Part shown: positions 26,355-36,890 of the stretch, piece after piece | How the letters are laid out: each line of letters opens with the position of its first letter | Position numbering within the stretch: position 1 is the stretch's first letter | From: Cinclus cinclus | Taxonomy: Eukaryota; Chordata; Aves; Passeriformes; Cinclidae | Assembly (NCBI RefSeq): GCF_963662255.1 | Contig: NC_085050.1 | Location: 20,625,131 to 20,689,130, forward strand | Reading direction: 5' to 3' | Length of the DNA stretch: 64,000 bases | Notes under the pieces: generated by a model | Database searches by the model: none | Seen by the model: only the letters and a program-made list of their open reading frames with translations | Told to the model about the DNA's origin: nothing | Position numbers and translations under genes: made by a program

Positions 26355-26397
26355 CTTTTTGTCACAAAAAGTTTTAAGTATATCAGATATACTTAAA
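26355..26397. repeat. two adjacent near-perfect palindromes
   Basis: The first palindrome has 8-bp arms (CTTTTTGT and ACAAAAAG) around one central C, at 26355-26371. The second has 12-bp arms (TTTAAGTATATC and GATATACTTAAA) around one central A, at 26373-26397. They are separated by a single base. Each could fold as a hairpin or serve as a dimeric protein site; no function can be assigned. Confidence 0.9.
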
Positions 26398-26828
26398 TGA
26401 TCAGCCTTATTTATTCCCTGTTTGTGGCCTGATATACTAAACATTTATTTTAAAAAACTGAACCAGTTATAGAGACTTTTTAGTAATCTTTCAGGTTTTT
26501 TACTGAAAGTACAGTTTGTCAATGAGTTAAAATCATATTATTGTGTTAATTATTTATTCTTGATTTGTTTTTTCAACTCAGGTTCAGTTAACCTTTGTAA
26601 CTTGTTCAATGAGGAAAAATCAGTGATCTGTATCAGCATACACAATTAATGGTTGAACAGCTTATAATAAATGAAAATGCCATCATAGCTTAGCAATTAG
26701 TGCATGGATCACCTTCAAAAACTTACACACTATTCTGTCGGCAGCATTTAACTTTTCTCTGTGACTAAAATTGTATTCAAAGTGAATGGCAATATTCAAT
26801 TACTGTGGTAGCATATTATGAGAAATTG

Positions 26829-26840
26829 TCACAATTGTGA
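26829..26840. repeat. 12-bp perfect palindrome with E-box core
   Basis: TCACAATTGTGA is self-complementary, contains a CAATTG E-box, and is followed directly by a TTAATAG homeodomain-like word. The surrounding 26.6-26.9 kb is rich in such AT-rich transcription-factor words. Confidence 0.6.
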
Positions 26841-27984
26841 TTAATAGCCCTTATGGAAAACAATTAATCTGGTGTCCTGTTGCTAGGTCAAGTATAGAAG
26901 CTAATTTCCTGGAGGAAAGAAAGATGTTTATCAGTGTATCTTCTTTGATGTTTTAATCTGAAACACCAAGTGCTTCTTTCACTGTAAAAAGTTTTTGTGC
27001 ATGTATTAAAAAAAAAGAGAGATAAGAAAGAGGTAGTAACAAAATTTCATTGAAAATATGTGTGAGGAGTACAGGAAAGGCAAGTGCAAGAAAAAGTACA
27101 GCTCTCTCAAATTTTATCATGGGAAAATTTTTCTACAAGCACAGAAATTGACAACTCTAATCAAAACTGGTTGAACTAAAGAATTTTAGTGAAATAGAAC
27201 AGTTGAACACACAAAGAGTGACATTCCCCCTTCCTCTGAAATACAAGCCAAAATAAAGCTCTTTCCTGTGCCAGCAAGCACTAAAAGGAACAGCATTTTT
27301 TTCTATTTGAGTCCAAGAAAAAGGAAGAAAGTAGAGTGCTCATTCTCTACCACCATTCTACAGTTTGGTATATTTCTTCATATATATTTCACATTTAGTA
27401 TGTTTCTTTAGTGCTTTTCTTTACTCTGATTTCCATTCCTTCTTGAAGAGACAGTTGAGGCGTTTTTGCTGTATTTTTACCCCTTAGTTCAAGCCACTGA
27501 TCTGTTACCATTTTCATGAGTGGGCATATATGTTACAAAACTCAGGGTGTTTTTTGAGACTTCTATTAGTGTAATGCATTACCCATTTTGTTTCTTTAAT
27601 GTTTATAAATAATTTATTCAAAAAATACAAATATGCAAGATGACATATTTACATGATGAATATATTCATGAATATTTATACCACATCATTCCAGATGCCT
27701 AAGTTATACAAATTAGGAGAAAAGTTTCCAAACAAGCCCATTTTAATCATTTGAACAAAGCAGCAACTTAACATAAGCATTTTTAATAATCTCTCTCTCC
27801 CTCTCTCTCCTTCTCCCTCAGTGTTGTCTACCTAAGTACTCCTCAATAAATTAGCTTACTACACAAATTATATAATTGAAATTATCAGTCTTGGTCATTC
27901 ACATACTTTTTACCTTTTCCCTTAACTGCATTTTAATGAATATTACTTTTATCATAAGTTAACTTCCAGTACCTAAATTGGGCC

Positions 27985-28272
27985 TCATAAAGGGCATGCA
28001 GTGATACAACAAGGAGTAATGGCTTTGAACTGAAAGGGGGTAGGCTTAGATTAGCTATAAGGAAGAAATTCTTCAATATGAGGGTGGTGAGATGTGGAAC
28101 AGGTTGTCCAGAGAAGTTGTGAGTGGCTAGTCCCTGGAAGTGTTGAAGGCCAGGTTGGATGGGGCTCTGAGCAAACTGGTCTAGTGGAAGGTGTCCCTGC
28201 CTATGGCAGCAGGGTAGGAACTTGAGAATCTTTAAATCCATTTATACCCCAAATGATTCTGTGATTCCATGA
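27985..28272 (+). mobile_element. CR1 LINE 3' UTR fragment
   Basis: Plus-strand CR1 3' end: an 'AACAAGGAGTAATGGCTTTG' block near 28009, 'AGGAAGAAATTCTTCAATATG' near 28060, 'GGAACAGGTTGTCCAGAGAA' near 28096, then the 'AGGTGTCCCTGCC' segment and the terminal ATGATTCTGTGATTCCATGA octamer repeat ending at 28272. It is 5'-truncated and non-coding; the minus-strand frame at 27933-28241 is only its reverse complement. The better preservation compared with the 23.2 kb copy suggests a younger insertion. Confidence 0.92.
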
Positions 28273-31210
28273 ATTTCACAGCCAAACAATTTTCTGTGCA
28301 CCATGTGGAGTCCTCATTATCTGAAGGGCAAACATTATGAAATATATTTTGAAATACATGACTGACAATAGCTTCAAGCTAGTGGAAGAAAATAAAAGAG
28401 AAAATAATTATCAAATGGTTAAAGGTTAAAATAGTATTACCCTTGCTTGGAATTATAAAAAACTGAATGGTAGGGAAAATGAGTCTCAATACCTGGATGA
28501 CATCCCACAGCTATGACATAACAACTGTGTTATGATATGAGTTGTTGATTTGGAATGTTTAGACTTAAAGATCTCCTTTCTCCTCAGGATTTTTGAAACT
28601 TCTGAGTCTATATTTAGATTATTTTCTCTTCTATCCACATGCTGTTATAATTTATCTTTTCATTCCTTAATTTATTGTGACATCTCTGGTTCTAAAATTG
28701 TGACACCAAACTTGACCTAACTGTATAGTTGTGAATTTCAGAGACTTGGAGGTCAGACAAAGTGATTTTTTTTTTTTCAATGACATTTGGCATAACTGAA
28801 ACAAAAATTTAAGTAGCCCATAGTTGTTAGTGTCTAGAAATGAGATCGCTAAGTAAAGGGATGCAGCACTTTGACAACCACACTCTCATGATTGAATTTG
28901 ACATATTCAAGTTTAGCAAGTGTGATAAAGCAGACACTCTTCTAATATTACCTATTTTTTTTTTTTCTCAGACACTTACACACTGGGAAATTTTTGCTTA
29001 TTCTTACATGTAGAACCCAACTTTGTAGGGTCTGGATGTCTGTGGTGTCAGAATGTTGTTCTAGAATGAAATTTAAAATTATTTTCATATTTAATAGAGT
29101 TTTCTGTCACTATTTTATGTTAGAATAGTCACATTATTTTATTACCAATGGAGACAGTTGAAAATGTTACTTTGCAACTTTGCCTGCCCATCTTGAAGTT
29201 AATTTAGCTCATTTACATATCTCCTATTTAATATAATAAATATTTAAAATAAAAAATAATAATGATTAATATATATACGAAAAATAAAAAAACAATTTTA
29301 TTTTATTAGTTATGTATAATAAAATTTAACTTTTCCTATTACTGAAAATAATTTTTGTTGATTCACAGAGTTGTATAGAAAAAGCTACCTCTTCAAAAGT
29401 GGCCAGCTATGATTGAAGCACAGATTTAATGAGACTTCTGCTTAGCTCTTTGGGAATTTAGTTAAATCAGTTTTCTGTATAACATCATTTCTTCCTGCAA
29501 TTTTTGCAGAAAATGGACAATTTTCTTAGTAGAATTTTCCCCCGACTCCAGAAATTACATATTTCAGTCTTTTAGGGGGAAAAAAAAAAAAAAAAAGTTT
29601 GATACCAGAAAGGTTTGGCTTTAAGTTTCGGATTTTTTTTAAACTATCAATGCTTTAAAAAAATGTATTGCTGTGAATCTGCACTTCCCTCAAAACCAGG
29701 AATTTAAAACAGAAAAGTATTTAAAATTTGAATATAATGGTCATAACCTCAGAATTTTTTCCATGTCCATTGTAGAAGAATTCTAAAAAATACATGTTAT
29801 TCTTTTAAAATATAGGTATTGCAGTAAAACTTTTTATCCTAAGTCTCCCTGTGTTTTTTGAATAGAAGTAATGAATAATGCATTATTCTTCATGTGGCAA
29901 TGTTAGTAGGCCTTAGAAAATATGTAACCATTTTATTACTATTCATTTATGCATACAGTTAATCAAAAACTACAAAGGATTGTTAGTTTCAAACCCTTAA
30001 GAAAAATTTATGAGGTCAATTTTTAAAGAATTATTCCTCTGGGCTGTAATTAGTATTTTGTAGCATATGCAACCTGATGTTATCGTAGGAGGCAATTTGA
30101 ACATCTGTGTGTATTATTTGAAAGGTTTAATCCCAAAGAACCTTCATGTTTTGTGATGTTAGGATGCACATTAGACAAAAAATGAATAAAGCAGAAGGAC
30201 TCATTGCTATTGCATTGGAGTACTGAGAAATATACAACAGCTTTGGTTTTTGCTTTGCTTCTTAACATAGAGCATATAGGACCATAAGAAAAGGCTTTAC
30301 ATTGAAGCCTCATTTACCTCTGATGTCAATTTATCGATTTCATGAGATTTTCACACCTATGGAAGGTCATAATACAGTTTGGTTTTTTTTTAATAGATAA
30401 ATATACCTATGCAAAATTACACAAACACATCTAACATTGAGAATTAAATTTATTATACATTGAAGTTGTAGACCACTAGAAATAGATCTATATTCATCTA
30501 AGTAAATTCTTAGGAATCAAAAAAGATTAAAAATAAGGTTGGTACATTTCAGAAATTATTTCTTTGAATTGAGTAGGGGAAAATGTTAATAATTTTTCAT
30601 TTACTGATAAATATTAATTTTAAGAGTATAAAAAACTCCATAAACTATTCTGACAAATTTATTAGGGAAGTCCAGCTGTATGAAAATTGTACTGAACTAG
30701 AGTCAGTCTTTGATAATATCTCACCTGTTGAAGTACAGATCCTCAGAAAACACAGTATTGGTGAAAAGTGAGTCCATATTCAACTCATCTCTTCTGTCAC
30801 TCCACAGCAGGAAATTTTATACAGCAAAACAGAACTCAAATATTTGATCCTTGGAGATATTATTCTGGGGTTCAATAATTATGTCCCTGCAGAAGAGCAT
30901 TGTAGTCACAGTTCCTAGTCCTGCAATATCCTGCAGCTCTCCCACTTTTCACAAGCTTAAGGTTCCCCTTATTTTTGTTTAAATTACTTTTTAAAGTTAT
31001 ATAATTAATTATATAACTAATTATAGCAAGTAATCAGTTATTTGATTTTTTAATTTGTATCACTAACAGTTGGGGTTTTGCCCCCAGGGAAAATGTTAAG
31101 AGTTGCAGGATGCCTTCGTTCATTATACAAATGGCAAAATACTAACTGGATTTAATTTATAGGTATTTCAGTGGAATTTATCTCCAAAAGTCCTGGAATC
31201 CTTTTACCTC
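28273..31210. other. AT-rich unique DNA, no gene seen
   Basis: No coding sequence or named repeat is recognised. An exceptionally AT-rich core lies at about 29220-29330, A runs occur at 29580-29597, and a 24-bp palindrome sits at 30995-31018. The plus-strand frame at 30583-30771 is short and lacks recognisable motifs. Confidence 0.55.
30995..31018. repeat. 24-bp perfect AT-rich palindrome
   Basis: The 12-bp half AGTTATATAATT is followed directly by its reverse complement AATTATATAACT, with no spacer. It is AT-rich and could extrude as a cruciform. It lies about 190 bp from the nearest LTR end and does not look like part of that element. Confidence 0.9.
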
Positions 31211-32303
31211 TGTAGTTAGTTCACTCCGACTGGATACTCGACATCTACCAAGACACCTCTACCACTACCAGGGGAGAGAAAATATAATGAAGGAATGGTT
31301 CTCAAGTTAAGAAAATGATAAGGTGATATCACTCACCAAATACTGCCATAAGCAAAACGGGCTTGAATTGGGGTTATTAACTGAATTAATTTATTACTAA
31401 CAAAATCGGAGCACAATAATGAGAAGTAAAATAAGACCTTAAAAACACCTTCTCCTCACCCCTTCCTTTTTCACAGCTCTACCTCCTCCCCCAGCAGTGC
31501 AGGGAGATGGGAAATGGGGATTACGGTCTTCTCATCACGAGTTATTTGTGCTGCTGGTCAGGGACAGGAGTCCTTCCCCAGCTCCGTCATGGGACCCTTC
31601 CCGTGGGAGACAATGTGAGTCCATCTTCTCCAGTGTGATTCCATCCCATGGGTGACAGTTCTCCACAAACTGCTGCAGTGTTGGTCACTTTTCCGTGGGT
31701 GCAGTGGTTCCAGAACAGGCTGTTCCTGCTTGGGTCCCCAAAGGGTAACAAGTCCTACAAGGACACCTGATCTGGCAGGGGCTCTTCTCTCCATGGGTTT
31801 ACAGATCCCTCCCAGGATCCTGCTCCAGACAGGCCTCCTGTGGAATCACAGCCTACTCTCAGTTACCCAGCCCCAGCACAAGGCTTCTCCACGGGCTGCA
31901 GGTGGATCTCAGCATCCCCGTGTTCCTCCTTGGGCTACAGAGGCAGAGCTGCTTCACCATGGTCTGCACCAGGGGCTGCAGGGGAATCTCAGCTCCGGTG
32001 CCTGGAGCAGCTCCTGCCCCTCTTTCTCCATTGACCTGGGTGTCTGCAGAATTGTTCCTCTCACATAATCTCACTCTGCTCTTCCCTGGCAGCAATTACA
32101 TGTGCACAGTAACTTCTTTCCTCCTCTTTAAATGTGCTATCACAGAGTCATTACCACCATTTCTGATTGGCCCAGCCTTGTCCAGCAGCACGTCCATCCT
32201 GGAGCTGGCATGGACTCTGCTGGACGTGGTGGAAGCTTCTGGCAGCTTCTTCTCCACCCCTTTTGCCCCCACTACTAAAAACAGGCCATAAAAACCCAAT
32301 TCA
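31211..32303 (-). mobile_element. endogenous retrovirus LTR, long form, diverged
   Basis: About 1.09 kb, homologous over most of its length to the 40101-41141 copy. The order of shared blocks is identical: 'GGGGAGAGAAAATATAA' near 31271, the 'GATATCACTCACCAAAT' block, a TTTATT stretch (31390-31395; AATAAA on the minus strand), a GC-richer middle with degenerate repeats of a 'CTCCAGTGTG..TCC..CCATGGG' type, and the terminal 'AACCCAATTCA'. The polyadenylation signal and R/U5-like end place the sense strand on minus, with the LTR 3' end at 31211 (starting TG on plus). I see no clear target-site duplication and no gag or pol sequence next to it, so it is probably a solo LTR. The frames within it (e.g. 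plus 31652-32068) are not genes. The exact ERV class (ERVL or ERVK) is not determined. Confidence 0.72.
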
Positions 32304-34977
32304 ATATTAATAAACATGGTAGATAGTAAAGAAAGTAAACGGACTGTCAGGTGTTTAATAAACTTGATAAAATGTCACAGTTTTCACAAAAGGTAGTTAC
32401 GGTATTTACCTAAAAAATGGGGGCAATTTGAAAATGTCTTACAGAAACTTTAATATGCATCTAATACCTAATATCCTGTAGGATCCAACAATTGCAAAAT
32501 GGTAATACAACAGACTAAGTTATTTATGTAATGAATCCTTCTAAAGAAAAGGCCTCCTGTTTTCAACTTTCCCATGGAATTATTTTAATAAGAAGAACAT
32601 CATAAATCCGTATTAAGAGTAAAACTCTGAATTTTGCTTTCTGGGAACAGACAATTTTTTCTGTAGAATAAAAAGAAGTTGTTTCTGGGTACCACTGAAG
32701 AGAGCCTGGTTCCATGAAACAGCAAAAAGCTTTGGGAAAATTATAGAATTCAAAAATCTTCTTTTTCTAGAAGCCGTCCTTTAATATTCTCACTCTCCAC
32801 ATGTGTTTACAAATACTGTCAGCAGGTGAAAAATTTCTTGGTTGATGCTGAGACCTTTTAAATATGTGACTAACATATGTTGAAAAACTGTTTATTCAAG
32901 TACTTATTTGCCTTTACTCCTCATCCTCTTTTAATCTTCCCTGCCACAAATTAAGTAAACATTGCTTTCAAAATTCTCAGATATCCAATCCAAGCATTAT
33001 TGACTGTGTTGTGATGAATGTGTGTATATAAACACAAGCCTCTGCATACATGTATGGAAGGAGACGTTTGTGTGTGTGTCAAATAAAGATATCTTAAAAG
33101 ATTGATCAAATATTTAACATTTCAAAGATCAGCTGCACATGCGAGTATGTTGTTGGAATGTGCTGATTACAAAGTGGCACTGACAAAAGTGAGCAGAAAG
33201 GTGCTGCTTAAACACTGACTCGTGCTAACCTAGGCTAGATTGCAGAGAACAATTTTATGGTCTAAGTTATTCTAAAGAGCCAATGATTATGTCCTTTAAT
33301 AAAAGCTGCTCATCCCTGTTGAAAAGAGCTGGGCATTTCACTTGCATACGAGAAGGAAATGCTGGTTTAGTTTTGTCTGTTTGCTCTCTTCTTCACTGAG
33401 GAAAGAATTCAGTTTGGGGTGAACTGATTATCTATAAGAACATTTAAACCAAGGGCAAAAGTCCGGGTTTATAAATAAAGAGTTTGGGACACAGATTTTC
33501 CAGAGTATTCATTACTACCTGCAGCTACTCTTTACAGAGATATTTTGCATAGCCGGTCCCAAACCTATTCACGTGTTGAGCAGAAATTACAAAGTTATAT
33601 GATGAAATTTCAGGTAATTTTTATTTAATTGTAGGATATCAGGACAAGCATATACTCCCTGTGAAGCTAGAAATGAGTTCTGCTTATTTTATTTGCTCCT
33701 TATCAACTATATTATTTCATTTGTTTCACTCCTGTTTTTTTACCCAGTGGAATCCCAGTGGAGAGCCGCTGTTAACTGACATGATTGCCCATAATATCTC
33801 TATTATACCTGTTATATCTTGTCATGTCAAAGACTTCTAGCAGAGTCTTTAATTTGTGAATCATTGACAAAATAGTCCATAACAGCACCTTGAAGTGTTG
33901 AGCTGTTACAGAAGAAGTACTCTTTATCCTTAGACGACAAGACAGAATAATAAAGGTCAAAATCTTTTACAGAGGAATACAGGTTGTTCTTCTTTTTGCT
34001 ATTAGATGAAAGGATCCAAATGAAAAATTAAAATTAAAGATGGAATGAGACTTCATAAGAAGGAATTACCAGGACAATTTAGAAAAGAAAACAAGACAGA
34101 GGTAATAATTATTTTAGAGAGCTGGTTGAAAAGCTATTACAATGTATTACCTTCAACAATGTCCAATAACTGTAGAATTAATTTACCCACTTGGTAAATA
34201 TAGTCAAAGGACATGCCTAGGAGAGTGAAAGGCTAGAATGAGAGGAAATCCAAGACTTCCCAAACTACCAAAACAGCCTAATCACTAGTCTTAATAGCTC
34301 ATTGTTAACTCTTGCCTGACACTGAGAATAAATATGGTGAATGGACACAAAATGAGCTATTTAGTAACTATTTTACCTATTAAATTTGGTTGATTTAAAA
34401 ATTTCCCATTGGGTTTTGTTCTATTTTCTTTTTCTTTTGTAATAACGTGTGGGTTTTGTTGCTTTTTAAAAATTTAAAATCATAGAAAAGTCACATCCTT
34501 CCTGTTTTGACTGTTTTATTGAGCTCAATCCTTCATTTCTAAGTATCAAAAGAAAATATTTTTTAAAAAGAGATTTAAAAATTTCTAATGCACCAAAGCA
34601 ACTTTCCTGAAATAAATCACATATTCATTGACAATGATGAAATATCGAAAGCCGTGGAAGTATGACAGGGTTCAAGTGAGCTTAAATTGAATGTCCTATC
34701 AAGGTTTGCTGCAAACCTCTAACAAATCAGCAGGATAAGAGCTGAAAGTACTTTCTAGAAAGGTACAACAGAAAGTAAATAATAAGCTTAAAACAATGAA
34801 AGTAAATTACCTATTTTCAGGTAAAGAAACTATCCAATATGTTTTATGCTAAAGTCTAGAACAACCATCTCTAAGTACTGTTAAAGGTTATAGATGCATT
34901 TGTATTTTGTCCTTAAATACTTTCCTTCAAATATGTGAGATAATCCAAAGAAGTAGAAATTAGCATATAATTAAGTC
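32304..34977. other. unique stretch with mixed complexity, possible regulatory DNA
   Basis: No gene is recognised. The 33.1-33.65 kb part has more balanced composition and fewer homopolymers than its surroundings, and contains the weak exon candidate at 33538-33613. Such a block might be a conserved non-coding element, but conservation cannot be seen here. Confidence 0.45.
33538..33613 (+). other. weak candidate internal exon (76 bp)
   Basis: An acceptor-like CTCTTTACAG ends at 33537, and TTTCAG/GTAATT gives a donor at 33613/33614. From 33539 one frame is open for 25 codons up to the donor; the other two frames contain stops. The peptide is polar and contains SRSQTYSRVEQKLQ. I do not recognise a family. 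Open frames of 25 codons occur often by chance, so this rests mainly on the splice-site pairing. Confidence 0.2.
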
Positions 34978-36243
34978 CCTTCAGTTTGATAATGTCCATG
35001 GAAGACTCCAAAACCTCTCTGGAAACATGTGCCAGTGCTCAGTAATTCTCATGGTAAGAGAGTGTCTCCTGGTGTTCAAATGGAACTGCCTGTGTTTCAG
35101 TTTGAGCCCATTGCTTCTTGCCTTGTCACTGGGCACAACCGAAAAGAGCCTAGATCCATCTTCTTTACTTCCTTCCAACAGGGACTTGGATCCATTGATG
35201 TGATCTACCCTCACATACCTCTTCTTAAGGCTAAATGGTCCCAGCTCTCACAGCCTCTCTTCATCTGACAGGTGCTTCAGGCCCTTTATCACCTTAGTTG
35301 CCTTTTGCTGGTCTCCAGTATGGCCATCTGTCTCTTGTTCTGGGGAGCTCAGAACTGAGCACAGCACTCCATGTGCTTACTTATACATGCTGAGTAGAGG
35401 GGAAGGATTATCTTGCTTGACCTGCTGGCAACACTCTTCTTAATACAGCTCAGTGTACCATTTGACACGTTTGGAGCAAGGGCACACTGCTAGCCTGCGT
35501 TCAACTTTGTGTTCACTAGAATCTCCCTCTCCTTTCCTAAAGAGCTGCTTTCCAGACAATCCATCCCCATCATATATTGGTGTTTTTCCTCCACAAGAAC
35601 AGGAGTTAGCTTCCCATGCACAATAACTTCAGACCTGTCAGACCATTTCTCCAACCCACCTCTGGATGGTAGCACAGTCCTCTAGTGTATCAGCCACTTA
35701 TGACAGTTTTTTGTCTTCAGGAAACTTGATCTGCTTCATTATCCAGGCCATTAATGAAGGTGTTTTGAATGGGATTGAATCCAGTGTTTAATTCTGAGGT
35801 ATGCTGATAGTTATTGCCTCCAAGTAGACTTTATATCACTGGTCCCCACCTTCTGGATGTGGCCATTCAGACAGTTTTGAATGCATCTCACCTGTTAGTT
35901 CACCCAGCCCATCTTTTATAAGTTTCTCTGTGAAAACATTATTAAATGCAACACTGAAAGCTTTACTGAAATCAAGGTGAAGAATATTCTTTGCTCTCCC
36001 TCATCTACTAAGCCAATTTTTTCATTGAATGTTACCAGGTTGGTCAAGCATGACTCTTTTTGGATCCATGCTGACTACTATCATATTTTTCTCCTTCACC
36101 TGCATGGAATTGTTTTCCAGGATTAGCTGCTACAGCACTTTCACAGGGAATGAGGTGAGGCCGATTGATCTGTGTTTCCCATGGGTCTTTGTTCTTGCCC
36201 TTCTTGAAGATATAAGAGATAAGGCTTTTGCATTCATCCAGGT
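34978..36243 (-). mobile_element. CR1 LINE, long copy, 3' part (interrupted)
   Basis: On the plus strand this is the reverse complement of CR1 in order: diverged 3' UTR ('CTCTGGAAACATGTGCCAGTG' region near 35015), 'GCCCATTGCTTCTTGCC', 'CAGCCTCTCTTCATCTGACA' near 35250, 'GAGTAGAGGGGAAGGATTATCTTGC' region near 35392, then ORF2 reverse-transcriptase sequence ('CCAAGTAGACTTTATATCACTGG' region, 'TGGATCCATGCTGACTAC' near 36060, 'GGTGAGGCCGATTGATCTG' near 36152). The extreme 3' octamer end is missing at 34978. Many stops and frameshifts show it is dead. The element resumes at 36737 beyond an inserted LTR. Confidence 0.88.
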
Positions 36244-36736
36244 TGTGGTTAACCTTGGCTGGCCACCAGGTTTCTACTGAGCCAGCCTAACACTGCCCCT
36301 TCTTAGCTGGACAAGGAAGAGAAAGTATAATGAAAGGCTCCTGGAAAAGATAAGGATAGGGAGAGATCACTCTCCAATTGCTGTAATGGGCAAAACAGGC
36401 TCAGCCTGGGAGATATTAATTTAATTTATTGCCACTTGAAAGCCAGACTAGGATAATGAGAAGGGAAGACAAATCTTAAAACATCTTGACTTCCTCGGTT
36501 CAGCTACACTCCCAGCTTCTCTATCTCTTATCCCTAAGTGAGACAGGGGATGAGGAATGGGACTGTGGTCAGTTCATCTTTGCCTCTGCTGCCCCTTCCT
36601 CTTCACACTCTATACTTGCTGTCTGGCATTGGCTCTTTTGGACTCAGAGGAAGCTTCTGGCACCTTCACAAAGAAGCCACCTCTGTAGCTCCTCCACCCT
36701 CCAGTATAAAAGCCTTGGACACAAACCCCATATACC
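36244..36736 (-). mobile_element. endogenous retrovirus LTR, short form, nested in CR1
   Basis: About 493 bp. It begins TGTGGTTAACCTTGGCTGG and ends near AACCCCATATACC, matching both ends of the long LTR family at 31.2 and 40.1 kb. It carries the TTTATT stretch (36425-36430; AATAAA on minus) and the 'AAGCTTCTGGCACCTTC' block near 36650. It lacks roughly 550-600 bp of the GC-rich middle with degenerate tandem motifs. The flanks are CAGGT (36239-36243) and CAGTT (36737-36741), compatible with a 5-bp target-site duplication with one change. CR1 sequence continues on both sides, so the LTR inserted into an existing CR1. Confidence 0.8.
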
Positions 36737-36890
36737 CAGTTCTCAGGCACGTCTCACACTTGAACAATCTTTCAAAGGTGGCCAAGAGCAGCCTCAGAAT
36801 ACATCAGCCAACTCCCTGTCAAGCACAGTTAATCCTACTGCTACCTACTGTGTTTTGCTGAAGGCTGACTGGACTGATGCCTTCTAACAG
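36737..36890 (-). mobile_element. CR1 LINE, 5'-ward continuation after the LTR
   Basis: Directly after the LTR the plus strand reads 'TTCTCAGGCACGTCTCAC' and 'CTTTCAAAGGTGGCCAAGAG', then 'ATCAGCCAACTCCCTG'. These are the next blocks of the CR1 reverse-transcriptase region in the order expected for the element interrupted at 36243. Similarity fades near 36890. This is the 5'-truncation side of the copy. Confidence 0.82.

Larger units (their letters stand above)
23964..27984. other. AT-rich unique DNA with several palindromes
   Basis: No gene is recognised. Two minus-strand frames (25133-25318 and 24867-25136) overlap by four bases, but neither resembles a known protein. Near-perfect inverted repeats occur at 24171-24193, 26355-26371, 26373-26397 and 26829-26840. 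A CT-rich tract lies at about 27791-27820. Confidence 0.55.

Noticed and set aside
31652..32291. Overlapping plus frames of 129-138 aa as a gene
   Set aside because: They lie entirely in the LTR centre, and a related frame appears in the second copy at 40.34-40.74 kb; they reflect GC-rich LTR sequence.
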